A stretch of 37,012 bases of DNA from Candidatus Omnitrophota bacterium (GCA_022703565.1 JAKLDK010000007.1:1-37012), one strand, 5' to 3'; positions 1 through 8,077 are shown, numbered from the stretch's first letter. Notes: generated from the sequence alone by a model not told the origin. Numbers and translations are program-made.

Positions 1-33
1 TACTTGCCCCACAACATCTTTTATATTATCCAT
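1..33 (-). CDS. Possible start of a small protein gene downstream of dnaN (DciA/DUF721-like?), partial
   Basis: An ATG on the minus strand opens a frame reading MDNIKDVVGQV before the window ends. It lies 34 bases after the dnaN stop and is co-directional with dnaN. In many bacteria a DUF721 (DciA helicase-loader) gene follows dnaN or recF here, and such proteins often open with a similar short helix. Eleven residues are too few to assign a family, and no clear Shine-Dalgarno precedes the ATG. The identity is a guess from position. Confidence 0.3.
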   Translation of the reverse strand, partial: MDNIKDVVGQV

Positions 34-67
34 GAAAGAGCTTGTTTATCTATTATTTTTTAAAAAT

Positions 68-1156
68 TTATATTCGCATCGGTAAAACCAAATACAAATA
101 ATTATCTAAACGCATGACCGCGGCCTTGTCTTCACCCAAAAATTCCATATCAATCTCGTCGCTACTAACATTCTTAAAGAAATCTATTAAAAACTGCGGA
201 TTGAACCCCACCATTAATTCCTTACCAATATAATCAATCTTAATCTCTTCGCGGGATTCGCCAACATCCGGAGTAGTTTTGGATATTACCATTTTATCTT
301 TAAATACTTCGAATTTGATCGCTTGAAAATCCGGAGTGGCTAATAAGTTGGCCCGGCGAATAGCCGCTAAAATATCGTCCCGCTTAACCTTAACTTTTTC
401 CGCAATCGGCTTAGGAATCACCTGATTGTAATTGGGAAATTCGCCCTCTATAATCCGTGTTGCAATTAATATACCGTCAATATCAAACAGCGCCTGGTTG
501 GTTCCCACAATAAAAGAAACACTGCCAACTTCTTTTAAATTACGAGAAATTTCCTGCACCGCTTTAAAGGGTATAATGATATTAAGCTCTTTTTTAATTC
601 CCCGGCTTAATTTATTTTCTATTTTCGCTAATCTGCGGCCATCTGTTGCCACCAGTTTAATTTGCTCATCATTAATTTCTACCAAAATACCATTTAAAAC
701 ATAACGGGATTCTTCATGGGAAACAGAAAAAGACGTTAATCTCATCATTTCTTTTAAAGTTTTCTGTTCCATTAAAATAACTTCCTTATCCTTAAACTCC
801 GGAAATTTTGGAAATTCATCTTTCGGTAGCCCAATTAATTTAAACCGGCAATTTAAACCTTCAATATCAATTTGATTATTTTTCTTAACAGAAACAACTA
901 CTTCGCCGTTTGGCAATTCTTTAATAATATCACTGAATCTTTTCGCTGGGATAGTTATTGCGCCCTCTTCCAGGATTTCCACAGGTATTTCACAGGATAT
1001 ACCTATATCTAAGTCAGTCGCATTTAATCTTAAGGTATCCTTTTTAGTTTCTATTAATATATTAGATAATATAGGTAATGTAGATTTACTAGTAATAACA
1101 TTTTGTACAGTTTGGATGGCTTGTAATAAATTTTCTTTGGAAAGTTTGATTTTCAT
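68..1156 (-). CDS. dnaN: DNA polymerase III beta subunit (sliding clamp)
   Basis: This is the sliding clamp that tethers the replicative polymerase to DNA; it acts as a ring-shaped dimer. The protein is 362 residues with the usual three-domain length. Family features include the N-terminal segment KSTLPILSNILIE, the central motif SRYVLNGI and the C-terminal ending YLVLPMRI. An upstream GTG (1165) is in frame, but the ATG at 1156 sits 10 bases after a strong GGAGGT, so it is the better start; GTG would leave only 2 bases. It follows dnaA in the same direction with a gap of about 150 bases, the classical order beside the origin. The start region overlaps a degenerate parS-like sequence (1149-1164). 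Confidence 0.97.
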   Translation of the reverse strand: MKIKLSKENLLQAIQTVQNVITSKSTLPILSNILIETKKDTLRLNATDLDIGISCEIPVEILEEGAITIPAKRFSDIIKELPNGEVVVSVKKNNQIDIEGLNCRFKLIGLPKDEFPKFPEFKDKEVILMEQKTLKEMMRLTSFSVSHEESRYVLNGILVEINDEQIKLVATDGRRLAKIENKLSRGIKKELNIIIPFKAVQEISRNLKEVGSVSFIVGTNQALFDIDGILIATRIIEGEFPNYNQVIPKPIAEKVKVKRDDILAAIRRANLLATPDFQAIKFEVFKDKMVISKTTPDVGESREEIKIDYIGKELMVGFNPQFLIDFFKNVSSDEIDMEFLGEDKAAVMRLDNYLYLVLPMRI

Positions 1157-1305
1157 GTGAAACACTACCTCCTATTATTTACATTGAATAAACCAGCAGT
1201 ATCCGTAATAGAGCCTGTTAATAATTTGAATAAAAATTTAAACTATTGCAAGTAATAACTTTAAAAAAAATTTTAAGCCTAACAACATGTGCAAAGGCTG
1301 TCTTC

Positions 1306-2640
1306 TTACTGTTTAATTAAATTGCTTAATAAAGTGACGGTAAAGCGTATATCTTCATCCTTTAAAATCAAATCTTCGATTTTTTTACAAGAATGCAATA
1401 CGGTCGTATGATCTTTTCCGCCAAAGGCATTGCCAATTTCCGGTAAAGACAAGTTTGTCAATTGTCTGGACAGATACATCGCGATTTGCCTAGGCAGAAC
1501 AATGTTTTTATTCCGCCGCTTTGACCTTAAATCAGCCAATGCAATTTTATAAAAATCAGCGACCTTTTTTTGTACCACATCTATGCCAATGACCTTAGAT
1601 GTTTCTTGTACCATATCTTTTAAAATGAGTTTTGTTAATTCAAGTGTGATGGGCTTATCTTCCAATAACGAATAAGCGGCAACCCTGATTAACGCTCCTT
1701 CCAGCTCGCGGATATTGCTTTTAATCTGATCGGCGATAAAATAAATTACATCATCGGGAATCTTGATTGGTTCATGTTCTATTTTTTTATGCAAAATCGC
1801 GACGCGCGTTTCAAAATCCGGCGCTTGAATATCGACGGTTAATCCCCACAAAAAACGAGTTTTTAAACGCTCTTCCAGATTTGTAATGTCTTTGGGCGGT
1901 TTATCCGAGGTGATAATAATTTGCTTACGATTATTGTGTAACTCATTAAAGGTATGAAAAAATTCTTCTTGGGTTGATTCTTTACCGGCAATAAATTGAA
2001 TGTCGTCAATTAACAGCACATCCATATTGCGGTATTTGTTACGAAATTGTGCTGTTGAACCTTTGCGGATAGCATCAATAAGTTCGTTAGTAAATTGTTC
2101 GGACGAGAGATAACACATTTTAAAGCTATTATTAAACTGAATAATTTTATGAGTAATGGCTTGAATTAAATGGGTTTTACCTAAACCGACCGGGCCATAA
2201 ATAAAAAGCGGATTATACGCCTTGGCCGGAGATTCCGCGACAGCCAAGCTGGCGGCGCAAGCCAAACGATTGGATGAACCGACCACAAAATTATCAAAAG
2301 TAAATCTTTCGTTTAATTTGGAAGAGGTCGTTGTTACGTCCCGGAAACCTTTTTCCAGCTGGCTAAGCCGGGCGTGAGTATCGTTTCCTACAATATTGGA
2401 ATTAACAGTAAACTCTAAAACAATTTTGTTTTGGGAAAGCTCGCTTAAGATGTTTTCTAAAAGGTCTTTGTAGTGTTCTACAATCCAATTTTTAAAGAAA
2501 TCATCCGGAGTCTCGAGGATAATAACATTATTGCCATCGGTCTTGACCTTTAGTGCGGCAAACCAAGTATCGTAAGAAGCTTTCCCCACCTTGGCTTGAA
2601 TGCTCGTCTGAGCTTGCTCCCAAATTCGTTCTAAGTTCAT
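1306..2640 (-). CDS. dnaA: Chromosomal replication initiator protein DnaA
   Basis: This AAA+ ATPase binds DnaA boxes at the origin and melts DNA. The protein has 444 residues. Domain I (about 1-80) contains the WF motif region ASYDTWFAAL. The AAA+ core has Walker A GPVGLGKT at 149-156 and Walker B LLIDD at about 209-213. The C-terminal DNA-binding domain carries the DnaA signature GGKDHTTVLHSCKK near residues 406-420. It is divergent from rpmH across the presumed origin and is followed by dnaN. No Shine-Dalgarno lies before the ATG. An extended -10 (TGCTATACT) ends 7 bases upstream, suggesting a leaderless mRNA. Confidence 0.98.
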   Translation of the reverse strand: MNLERIWEQAQTSIQAKVGKASYDTWFAALKVKTDGNNVIILETPDDFFKNWIVEHYKDLLENILSELSQNKIVLEFTVNSNIVGNDTHARLSQLEKGFRDVTTTSSKLNERFTFDNFVVGSSNRLACAASLAVAESPAKAYNPLFIYGPVGLGKTHLIQAITHKIIQFNNSFKMCYLSSEQFTNELIDAIRKGSTAQFRNKYRNMDVLLIDDIQFIAGKESTQEEFFHTFNELHNNRKQIIITSDKPPKDITNLEERLKTRFLWGLTVDIQAPDFETRVAILHKKIEHEPIKIPDDVIYFIADQIKSNIRELEGALIRVAAYSLLEDKPITLELTKLILKDMVQETSKVIGIDVVQKKVADFYKIALADLRSKRRNKNIVLPRQIAMYLSRQLTNLSLPEIGNAFGGKDHTTVLHSCKKIEDLILKDEDIRFTVTLLSNLIKQ

Positions 2641-2647
2641 TTTATAA

Positions 2648-2656
2648 AGTATAGCA
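2648..2656 (-). promoter_or_regulatory. Extended -10 promoter of dnaA, probably giving a leaderless transcript
   Basis: On the minus strand TGCTATACT matches the extended -10 pattern TGnTATAAT with one change. Only 7 bases separate it from the dnaA ATG, so the predicted start of transcription falls at or next to the start codon. No good -35 is visible, which is tolerated with an extended -10. Inference from sequence only. Confidence 0.45.
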
Positions 2657-2888
2657 AATTAATAAGTTGTGTCGTTTGGCTGACTATCTCGACGTTAATA
2701 ACGGTGATTGCATAAGTTGTTTATTTACAAGCACTTATGGCTTTATACAAAACATTTCAACAAGTTTTCCACAGGACAACAATTAAGATCTTTTTCAAAC
2801 AATATTTGTGCAACATTGATTTGTCAGAATATTTTTGGGCAGAAGAAATGATATTACCTGAATGTTGCGCTTGTTGGTGCAACACAAT

Positions 2889-2904
2889 TTCTTCACGTGA
2901 AAAA
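2889..2904. promoter_or_regulatory. Degenerate parS-like ParB site in the origin region
   Basis: The sequence TTCTTCACGTGAAAAA keeps the central CACGTG and matches 13 of 16 positions of TGTTTCACGTGAAACA. A perfect copy lies at 5519-5534. Weak parS copies near the origin are common, but three mismatches may abolish binding. Confidence 0.35.
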
Positions 2905-3132
2905 TATAAAAAATTATTAAATAACAAAAATTTACTAAAAGGATTTTATATTATAACAAAGAAAAATTTTATTTCAAATTAAAAATTTAATACAGATGAA
3001 AAATATTGTCTGGCAAAGAGTTAAATTGTATAAACAGTTTTTCATTGCTTGAAAAACATGACGAGAACGGCTTCTTTTTTTGTGTTGTTTTCGCAAATAA
3101 AGCAAACTTTCGTATGACTTCAAGGAAAGAGC

Positions 3133-3160
3133 TTGACTAGGAAAGTTCGTATGTTATAAT
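3133..3160 (+). promoter_or_regulatory. Sigma70-type promoter of the rpmH operon
   Basis: TTGACT (3133-3138), a 16-base spacer and a perfect TATAAT (3155-3160). The predicted transcription start is at about 3167, only a few bases before the rpmH ATG at 3170, leaving no room for a Shine-Dalgarno. Confidence 0.8.
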
Positions 3161-3169
3161 TTACAAACT

Positions 3170-3307
3170 ATGAAAAAACATATTAAGACACCAACAAATA
3201 TTAAAGGCAAAAGACGGCACGGATTTTTGGTCAGAATGCGTACAAGTAACGGACGCGATGTGTTAAACAGGCGCCGTGCTAAAGGGCGCAAAAAAGTTTC
3301 AATATAG
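3170..3307 (+). CDS. rpmH: 50S ribosomal protein L34
   Basis: This 45-residue basic protein of the large ribosomal subunit is recognised by the family core HGFLVRM and the C-terminal [13 protein letters not shown], matching the usual HGFRARM...[11 protein letters not shown] pattern. Length is typical. It opens a rightward cluster with yidD (14 bases later), yidC and jag. No ribosome binding site precedes it, and the -10 box ends 9 bases before the ATG, so it is probably translated from a leaderless mRNA. The rnpA gene that normally follows rpmH is absent here. Confidence 0.95.
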   Translation: MKKHIKTPTNIKGKRRHGFLVRMRTSNGRDVLNRRRAKGRKKVSI

Positions 3308-3321
3308 TCTGCGTCGACAAA

Positions 3322-3531
3322 ATGATACGAATTGCCTCCTTTTTTATCATTATTTACCAGAAAATCGGACAAATTTTTTTACCAAGGGCTTGTCGCTTTC
3401 ATCCGCGATGTTCAGATTATGCTTTAGAAGCCTTAAACAAACACGGATTTTTAAAAGGAACAGGTATGGCTTGTAAAAGAATTTTACGTTGCCATCCTTT
3501 TTCCGACGGAGGCTACGATCCCGTAGAATAA
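3322..3531 (+). CDS. yidD: Membrane protein insertion efficiency factor YidD
   Basis: This small protein assists YidC-dependent membrane insertion at the inner face of the membrane. It has 69 residues, typical for the family. It carries the hallmark cysteine motif FLPRACRFHPRCSDYALEAL and the C-terminal RCHPFSDGGYDPV. The N-terminal segment (IASFFIIIYQKIGQIF) is the usual amphipathic or membrane-associated helix. It sits directly between rpmH and yidC; rnpA, normally found between rpmH and yidD, is missing. No Shine-Dalgarno is visible, so translation may depend on coupling with rpmH or on another mechanism. Confidence 0.95.
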   Translation: MIRIASFFIIIYQKIGQIFLPRACRFHPRCSDYALEALNKHGFLKGTGMACKRILRCHPFSDGGYDPVE

Positions 3532-3533
3532 AT

Positions 3534-5135
3534 ATGGAAAAACGATTTTTATTAGCGACACTATTATCTTTTATGCTTTTGTATTTCTGGGCTTCTTCCC
3601 AGCAAAAAGCATATATAGCGAAAAAAGGCCCAATTGTTACGGCTACGGCTGATGTCACAGCAACAATTAAAAAAGACGATGCCCCCTCCCTTCCTCCCGC
3701 GCCAGTTGAGATAAAAAAACTTAATGAAAAGACCTCTTTGTTAGAAAACGATAAACTATCGCTAGAATTTTCTAATATTGGAGGAGCGCTTAACAGGGTT
3801 ACAATAAAAGAATATAACGCTTCTTTGCCGGTTTTAGATATAGCAAGCTTGGCAGTAACAGAAATTTTAGAATTTACAATAGAAAGCTTAAGCCCCGATA
3901 CCATTGTATATGTTTATGAAGATAATGATAAAAAAATCACCAAAAAGTATCAATTAAAAAAAGATGACTATATTGTCCAATCTGAAAACAATATTCAATT
4001 TAAAAACAAAATGTCCACTCTGGACGAATTATTTAATGCCTACACAATTAATACGTCCAATCTGAGCGACGCTAAAATAAGCGCAACCGCAAAGCAAGAT
4101 CATGGTTTGTTTGAATACGCAGTTTCATATGACAACAAATATGAGCGCAAAAACAATGCTTTTAAATTTGACAGCAAAGAACAAAAATCTGTCGATGGAA
4201 AAATTAATTGGGTTGGTTTTCGCGATCGATATTATTGTGTTCTTGTGAAACCAAATTTTGACACCAAAGGCTTCACCGTTTTACCTAGAGATACCAATAA
4301 ATTAAGCCTGCAAATTAAGCCAAATATTGTAACTGATTCGACGACAAAGAGTTTAAGCTTGAGTACAACTATTTTCTATGGGCCGGAAATTACTGGCCTT
4401 TTAAAGCAATATAATTTGGGTTTTGAAGAAATTAAATTATATTATAAAAAGGTAGCATTGTTTGATATTGCTGCTAAATTCATTCATTTTATGATGAATT
4501 TATTTTATAAATTAGTTCATAATTGGGGTGTAAGTATAATTTTAATCAGCATTTTTGTATATTTGCTTACATATCCATTGACCATGCGAGCGATGTTGTC
4601 TGCTAAGAAAATGCAGGAAATTCAGCCTAAAATGACTGTTTTAAGGGAAAAACACAAAAGTAATCCCCAAAGGCTTAATAAAGAAATGATGGAGCTATAT
4701 AAAGAGTATAAGATTAATCCTTTGGGTGGTTGTTTGCCCATGGTACTACAATTACCGGTTTTTATTGGGTTGTACCAGGTTTTATGGCGCTCAGTACAAT
4801 TTAAGGGAGCAAAATTTCTTTGGATGCAGGATCTTTCTTTGCCAGATAGGTTTTTAAAATTTCCGATAACATTGCCTTTGTTGGGCGATTATTTAAATTT
4901 ATTGCCATTAATTATGATAGTGGTTATGTTTTTCCAACAAAAATTATCTACAAAGAATATGGCTGGGCTAGATCCCAATCAGGTGGCTCAACAAAAGATG
5001 ATGGCGATCTTTTTCCCCATATTTTTAGGATGGATTTTTTATAATTTTGCCAGTGGATTGACGCTATATTTTACTTGTTTTTACGTTTTTTCTATGATTA
5101 CTCAATTGAAAATCTCCAAATATACCAAAGCGTGA
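3534..5135 (+). CDS. yidC: Membrane protein insertase YidC (Gram-negative type)
   Basis: This insertase places membrane proteins with or without the Sec translocon. The protein has 533 residues. It has an N-terminal membrane anchor (about 5-23, LLATLLSFMLLYFWASS), a large periplasmic beta domain (about 30-300) and a C-terminal 60KD_IMP domain (about 308-533) with several hydrophobic segments and the family motif INPLGGCLPMVLQLPVFIGL. The large periplasmic domain indicates a two-membrane envelope. The chosen start (3534, MEKRFLL) lies 2 bases after the yidD stop; a longer frame from 3489 would overlap yidD and add an arginine-rich tail unlike the family. Translation is probably coupled to yidD. 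Confidence 0.96.
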   Translation: MEKRFLLATLLSFMLLYFWASSQQKAYIAKKGPIVTATADVTATIKKDDAPSLPPAPVEIKKLNEKTSLLENDKLSLEFSNIGGALNRVTIKEYNASLPVLDIASLAVTEILEFTIESLSPDTIVYVYEDNDKKITKKYQLKKDDYIVQSENNIQFKNKMSTLDELFNAYTINTSNLSDAKISATAKQDHGLFEYAVSYDNKYERKNNAFKFDSKEQKSVDGKINWVGFRDRYYCVLVKPNFDTKGFTVLPRDTNKLSLQIKPNIVTDSTTKSLSLSTTIFYGPEITGLLKQYNLGFEEIKLYYKKVALFDIAAKFIHFMMNLFYKLVHNWGVSIILISIFVYLLTYPLTMRAMLSAKKMQEIQPKMTVLREKHKSNPQRLNKEMMELYKEYKINPLGGCLPMVLQLPVFIGLYQVLWRSVQFKGAKFLWMQDLSLPDRFLKFPITLPLLGDYLNLLPLIMIVVMFFQQKLSTKNMAGLDPNQVAQQKMMAIFFPIFLGWIFYNFASGLTLYFTCFYVFSMITQLKISKYTKA

Positions 5136-5139
5136 CAGT

Positions 5140-5355
5140 ATGCATAAACAAGAAAAGCAGCACACAGATAGCTTAGAAATTGATGGCAATTCAGTAGAAA
5201 ATGCGATTCAAAAAGCCCTGTCTATATTAAAAGTTTCCCGCGAAGAAATTAATGTGAAAATTGTTTGCGAAGAAAAAAAGGGCTTATTTGGCATGGCAGG
5301 AGAGACTCCGGCCAAAATAAAAGTTACCTTGAAAGAAAAGCATAAAAAAACTTGA
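5140..5355 (+). CDS. Stand-alone Jag N-terminal domain protein (KhpB/Jag_N only)
   Basis: The 71-residue protein matches only the N-terminal domain of Jag/KhpB: SVENAIQKALSILKVSREE, then the motif KKGLFGMAGETPAKIKV. Full-length Jag continues with KH and R3H RNA-binding domains, which are absent. The frame ends with a TGA after a lysine-rich tail, and I see no KH or R3H coding remnant in the following 200 bases, so a simple recent frameshift is unlikely. It follows yidC by 4 bases, the usual location of jag. Function of a lone Jag_N domain is unknown; it could still dock to a partner near the membrane. Confidence 0.85.
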   Translation: MHKQEKQHTDSLEIDGNSVENAIQKALSILKVSREEINVKIVCEEKKGLFGMAGETPAKIKVTLKEKHKKT

Positions 5356-5400
5356 AAAATCTTTTATCTGTAAGAAAATAGGGTAAAAGAAATAAACTGA

Positions 5401-5438
5401 GATTTTGCGATGGAAAGAAAAATTTTCATTGCCAAATC
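5401..5438 (+). other. Strong hairpin in the jag-parA gap
   Basis: Arms 5401-5416 and 5423-5438 pair at 15 of 16 positions (two G-U, one T/C mismatch) around a 6-base loop GAAAAA. No T tract follows, so it is not a classical terminator. The 200-base gap (5356-5555) holds otherwise only the parS site. It may be an RNA processing or stability element between the rpmH and parA transcripts; function unknown. Confidence 0.5.
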
Positions 5439-5518
5439 GAAAGTCTCCACAAGTTTTATTTTAGAAACGCCGAGGTAATGCCGAGAGTACCTTTTTTATT
5501 GAAAAATCTCGGATAAAA

Positions 5519-5534
5519 TGTTTCACGTGAAACA
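5519..5534. promoter_or_regulatory. parS: Perfect parS centromere site
   Basis: TGTTTCACGTGAAACA is identical to the conserved 16-base parS bound by chromosomal ParB proteins, and the palindrome extends two bases further on each side (5517-5536). It lies 21 bases before parA, so ParB bound here could nucleate the partition complex and also influence parAB transcription. Confidence 0.95.
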
Positions 5535-5555
5535 TTATTAGGACTAGCGGGCAAA

Positions 5556-6368
5556 ATGGGCAAAACAATAGCAATTTGTAATCAAAAGGGCGGTACCGGT
5601 AAAACCACTACAGTTGTAAACTTATCAGCTACTCTAGCCGAACAAAATCAAAAAGTTTTAGTTATCGATACTGATCCGCAAGGCAATGCTACCAGTGGAT
5701 TGGGTATTAACAAAAGCGAAGTAGAAAATACAATTTACGAAGTACTTTTAAATAAGATTTCTGCCGAAGAAGCTATTATCAAAACAGTTGTTTCCAGTTT
5801 GGACATAATTCCTTGCAACATTAGCTTGACCGGTGCCGAAATAGAATTGGTCGGAGCTTTGTCGCGGGAGACCAGATTAAAAAAAGCTTTGCATAATTTG
5901 ACTAATATTTATGATTATATAATTATTGATTCTCCACCATCTCTTGGACTTTTAACTTTAAATTCATTAGTTGCTTGCGATTCGATTTTGGTTCCAATTC
6001 AATGCGAGTTTTATGCTCTCGAAGGAGTGTCGCAATTGATGAATACATTTAATCTTATAAGAGAAGGGCTGAATCAAAACTTAACAATAGAAGGCGTTTT
6101 ATTAACAATGGCGGATTTTCGTACAAATCTTACCAATGAAGTTATTAATGAAATCAGATCATATTTTAAAGAAAAAGTTTATAAGACAATTATTCCACGC
6201 AACGTTAGGCTCAGCGAAGCGCCAAGTCATGGCCAGCCAATAACAGTTTATGACAGCACTTCTATTGGTGCGCAAAAATATCGCGAATTGGCTTGTGAGA
6301 TTTTGAATGGGCCTTGCGCATCTCATAAACAGTTGCAGGACAAAGGCTTAGGAGGAATTGCCGCATGA
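5556..6368 (+). CDS. parA: Chromosome partitioning ATPase ParA (Soj)
   Basis: This deviant Walker ATPase dimerises on the nucleoid and drives origin segregation with ParB. It has 270 residues. The deviant Walker A QKGGTGKTT starts at residue 10, the DTDPQGN motif lies at about 39-45, and IDSPPSLGLL marks Walker B near 124. The region RNVRLSEAPSHGQP is the usual Soj C-terminal signature. It sits just after a perfect parS and 34 bases before parB. The C-terminal tail after about residue 250 (GPCASHKQLQDKGLGGIAA) is slightly longer than in many homologues. Confidence 0.97.
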   Translation: MGKTIAICNQKGGTGKTTTVVNLSATLAEQNQKVLVIDTDPQGNATSGLGINKSEVENTIYEVLLNKISAEEAIIKTVVSSLDIIPCNISLTGAEIELVGALSRETRLKKALHNLTNIYDYIIIDSPPSLGLLTLNSLVACDSILVPIQCEFYALEGVSQLMNTFNLIREGLNQNLTIEGVLLTMADFRTNLTNEVINEIRSYFKEKVYKTIIPRNVRLSEAPSHGQPITVYDSTSIGAQKYRELACEILNGPCASHKQLQDKGLGGIAA

Positions 6369-6402
6369 TAATTTCGCACATAACAATTAAACGGAGGATA
6401 TA

Positions 6403-7248
6403 ATGGAACATAAAGCTTTGGGCCGAGGATTGTCTGCGCTTATTCCGGAAAAGTTTTCTGCGAGCGAAACGGCTGGCAATGTCCGACAAGTTAAGATCTC
6501 ATTAATCCGCGATAATGCTTTGCAGCCGCGAACAAATTATGATCCAAATAAATTAGCCGAGTTAAAGGCTTCAATTAAAGAAAAAGGATTGCTACAGCCG
6601 ATTTTGGTACGGGAAAAACAAGATGGTTACGAAGTTATTGCCGGAGAAAGACGCTTAAAAGCCGCGCGCGAATTAAATTTAGGCGAGATTCCGGTTATTG
6701 TGAAGGATGTCACTGATCAAGAGGCTTTGGTCTTAGCCTTGATTGAGAATATTCAACGAGAAGAGCTTAACGCTATTGAAGAGGCGGAAAGTTATAAAAA
6801 ATTAATCAATGATTTTTCTTTTACACAAGAAACGGTGGCCCAGTCGGTTGGAAAAGACCGCTCGACGATAGGAAATCTTTTGCGGTTATTAAAATTGCCG
6901 GAAAATATTAAAAAAGGTTTATATAAAGGTGAAATTTCCGTCGGGCATGCCCGAGCGTTGTTAAGCGTTGAAGACACAAAAAAACAAACCAAGCTTTATG
7001 GGCAAATTATTAAAAAAGGTCTTTCAGTGCGTGATTTAGAGCGCTTAACCCAAACCAATTTAGCCGGAAAAGCAAAAGAAGTTATTAAAAAAAGACAAGA
7101 TGTTGTATTGTTGCAGGATAATTTGCAGAAATTGTTTGGGACTAAGGTAAACATCGTCGAGAGAAACAAAAAAGGCAAGATAGTTATCGATTTCTATTCT
7201 TTTGAGGATTTAGAGAGAATTGTAAAAATATTGATCAAAACAAAATAG
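6403..7248 (+). CDS. parB: Chromosome partitioning protein ParB (Spo0J), CTPase clamp
   Basis: ParB binds parS, loads as a CTP-dependent sliding clamp and spreads. The protein has 281 residues. The N-terminal ParA-stimulating peptide resembles GRGLSALIPE (about 7-16). The CTP-binding region contains EVIAGERRLKAARE, followed by the helix-turn-helix segment FTQETVAQSVGKDRSTIGNL and a C-terminal dimerisation domain. A strong GGAGG lies 7 bases before the ATG. It follows parA and is followed by yicC, whose ribosome binding site overlaps its stop codon. Confidence 0.97.
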   Translation: MEHKALGRGLSALIPEKFSASETAGNVRQVKISLIRDNALQPRTNYDPNKLAELKASIKEKGLLQPILVREKQDGYEVIAGERRLKAARELNLGEIPVIVKDVTDQEALVLALIENIQREELNAIEEAESYKKLINDFSFTQETVAQSVGKDRSTIGNLLRLLKLPENIKKGLYKGEISVGHARALLSVEDTKKQTKLYGQIIKKGLSVRDLERLTQTNLAGKAKEVIKKRQDVVLLQDNLQKLFGTKVNIVERNKKGKIVIDFYSFEDLERIVKILIKTK

Positions 7249-7255
7249 GAGAAAT

Positions 7256-8077
7256 ATGTTAAAAGGAATGACGGGTTTTGGCACGGCGCAAATATCACAG
7301 GACGACATCAAAGCGACGGTAGAAATTAAATCTTTAAACCATAAATATTTTGACATAACATATTATTTGCCAATTGGTTTTGGCTCAATTGAACAAAAAA
7401 TTAAAGATGTCGTCCAAAAACAGATCAGCCGGGGGCGCGTAACTGTTGCTGTGAAATTGTCGCAAAAATCATCTCAAACAATCGCGCTTAATATCGACGC
7501 TGCAAAAAAATATATGCAACATGCGAGAAAGCTGCAAAAAGATTTTGATTTGCCTTTTAATATTACTGCAGCTGATTTGATTAAATTGCCGGGAGTTTTA
7601 GAGACCAAGGAAACATCGTTGGATTTAGAAGCACTATGGCCTAAAACCGAAAAGGCTTTAAAGCACGCTTTAAACAATTTAATTAATATGCGCTTGCGTG
7701 AAGGCAAGGCGATTTATGCGGATTTGTCCAGCCAACTTTCTAAAATGATAGCGCAAATAAAGAGAATTAAAACCAGAGCCCAAGACCTTTTAATACAGCA
7801 AAAGAAGAAAATGAACGACGAAGAATTTTCCGCTTTTCAAAAAAGCAATGATATTAACGAAGAATTAACGCGCCTAACGCATTATATTGAAGAAATGCAA
7901 AAATTATTAAAGAACGAAACCACAATAGGCAAGCAGATCGATTTTGTAGCCCAAGAAATGCAGCGTGAAACAAATACGATCGGCTCCAAGCTGCAAGACA
8001 AGATAGTCGCCAGCGCCGTAATTCTCCTTAAAAGTAAAGTCGAGAAAATACGAGAACAATCCCAGAATGTTGAATAA
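7256..8077 (+). CDS. yicC: YicC family endoribonuclease
   Basis: The 273-residue protein has the YicC family N-terminus MLKGMTGFGTAQ and the family C-terminal half with EEMQKLLKNETTIGKQIDFVAQEMQRETNTIGSK split across 7891-7990. Members are reported as endoribonucleases affecting sRNA and mRNA stability. AGGAG (7247-7251) precedes the ATG by 4 bases and overlaps the parB stop. It overlaps gmk by 11 bases, the very common yicC-gmk arrangement, suggesting translational coupling. Confidence 0.92.
   Translation: MLKGMTGFGTAQISQDDIKATVEIKSLNHKYFDITYYLPIGFGSIEQKIKDVVQKQISRGRVTVAVKLSQKSSQTIALNIDAAKKYMQHARKLQKDFDLPFNITAADLIKLPGVLETKETSLDLEALWPKTEKALKHALNNLINMRLREGKAIYADLSSQLSKMIAQIKRIKTRAQDLLIQQKKKMNDEEFSAFQKSNDINEELTRLTHYIEEMQKLLKNETTIGKQIDFVAQEMQRETNTIGSKLQDKIVASAVILLKSKVEKIREQSQNVE

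Larger units (their letters stand above)
2641..3132. other. Putative chromosomal replication origin (oriC) between dnaA and rpmH
   Basis: This roughly 490-base stretch has no convincing gene and separates divergent dnaA and rpmH, a standard oriC position. It holds a near-consensus DnaA box TTTTCCACA (2765-2773, one mismatch to TTATCCACA), a weaker TTATTTACA (2721-2729) and a 9-base direct repeat ATAAGTTGT at 2662-2670 and 2712-2720. A very AT-rich tract at about 2900-3000 could be the unwinding element. A parS-like site (13 of 16) lies at 2889-2904. I see few perfect DnaA boxes, so the exact functional core is uncertain. Confidence 0.6.

Noticed and set aside
2737-2982. 81-residue rightward reading frame between dnaA and rpmH
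   Set aside because: It lies in the presumed origin, has no ribosome binding site, ends in the AT-rich tract and shows no recognisable family.
3350-3904. 184-residue leftward frame over yidD and yidC
   Set aside because: It is antisense to two clearly recognised genes; the sequence is explained by their codons.
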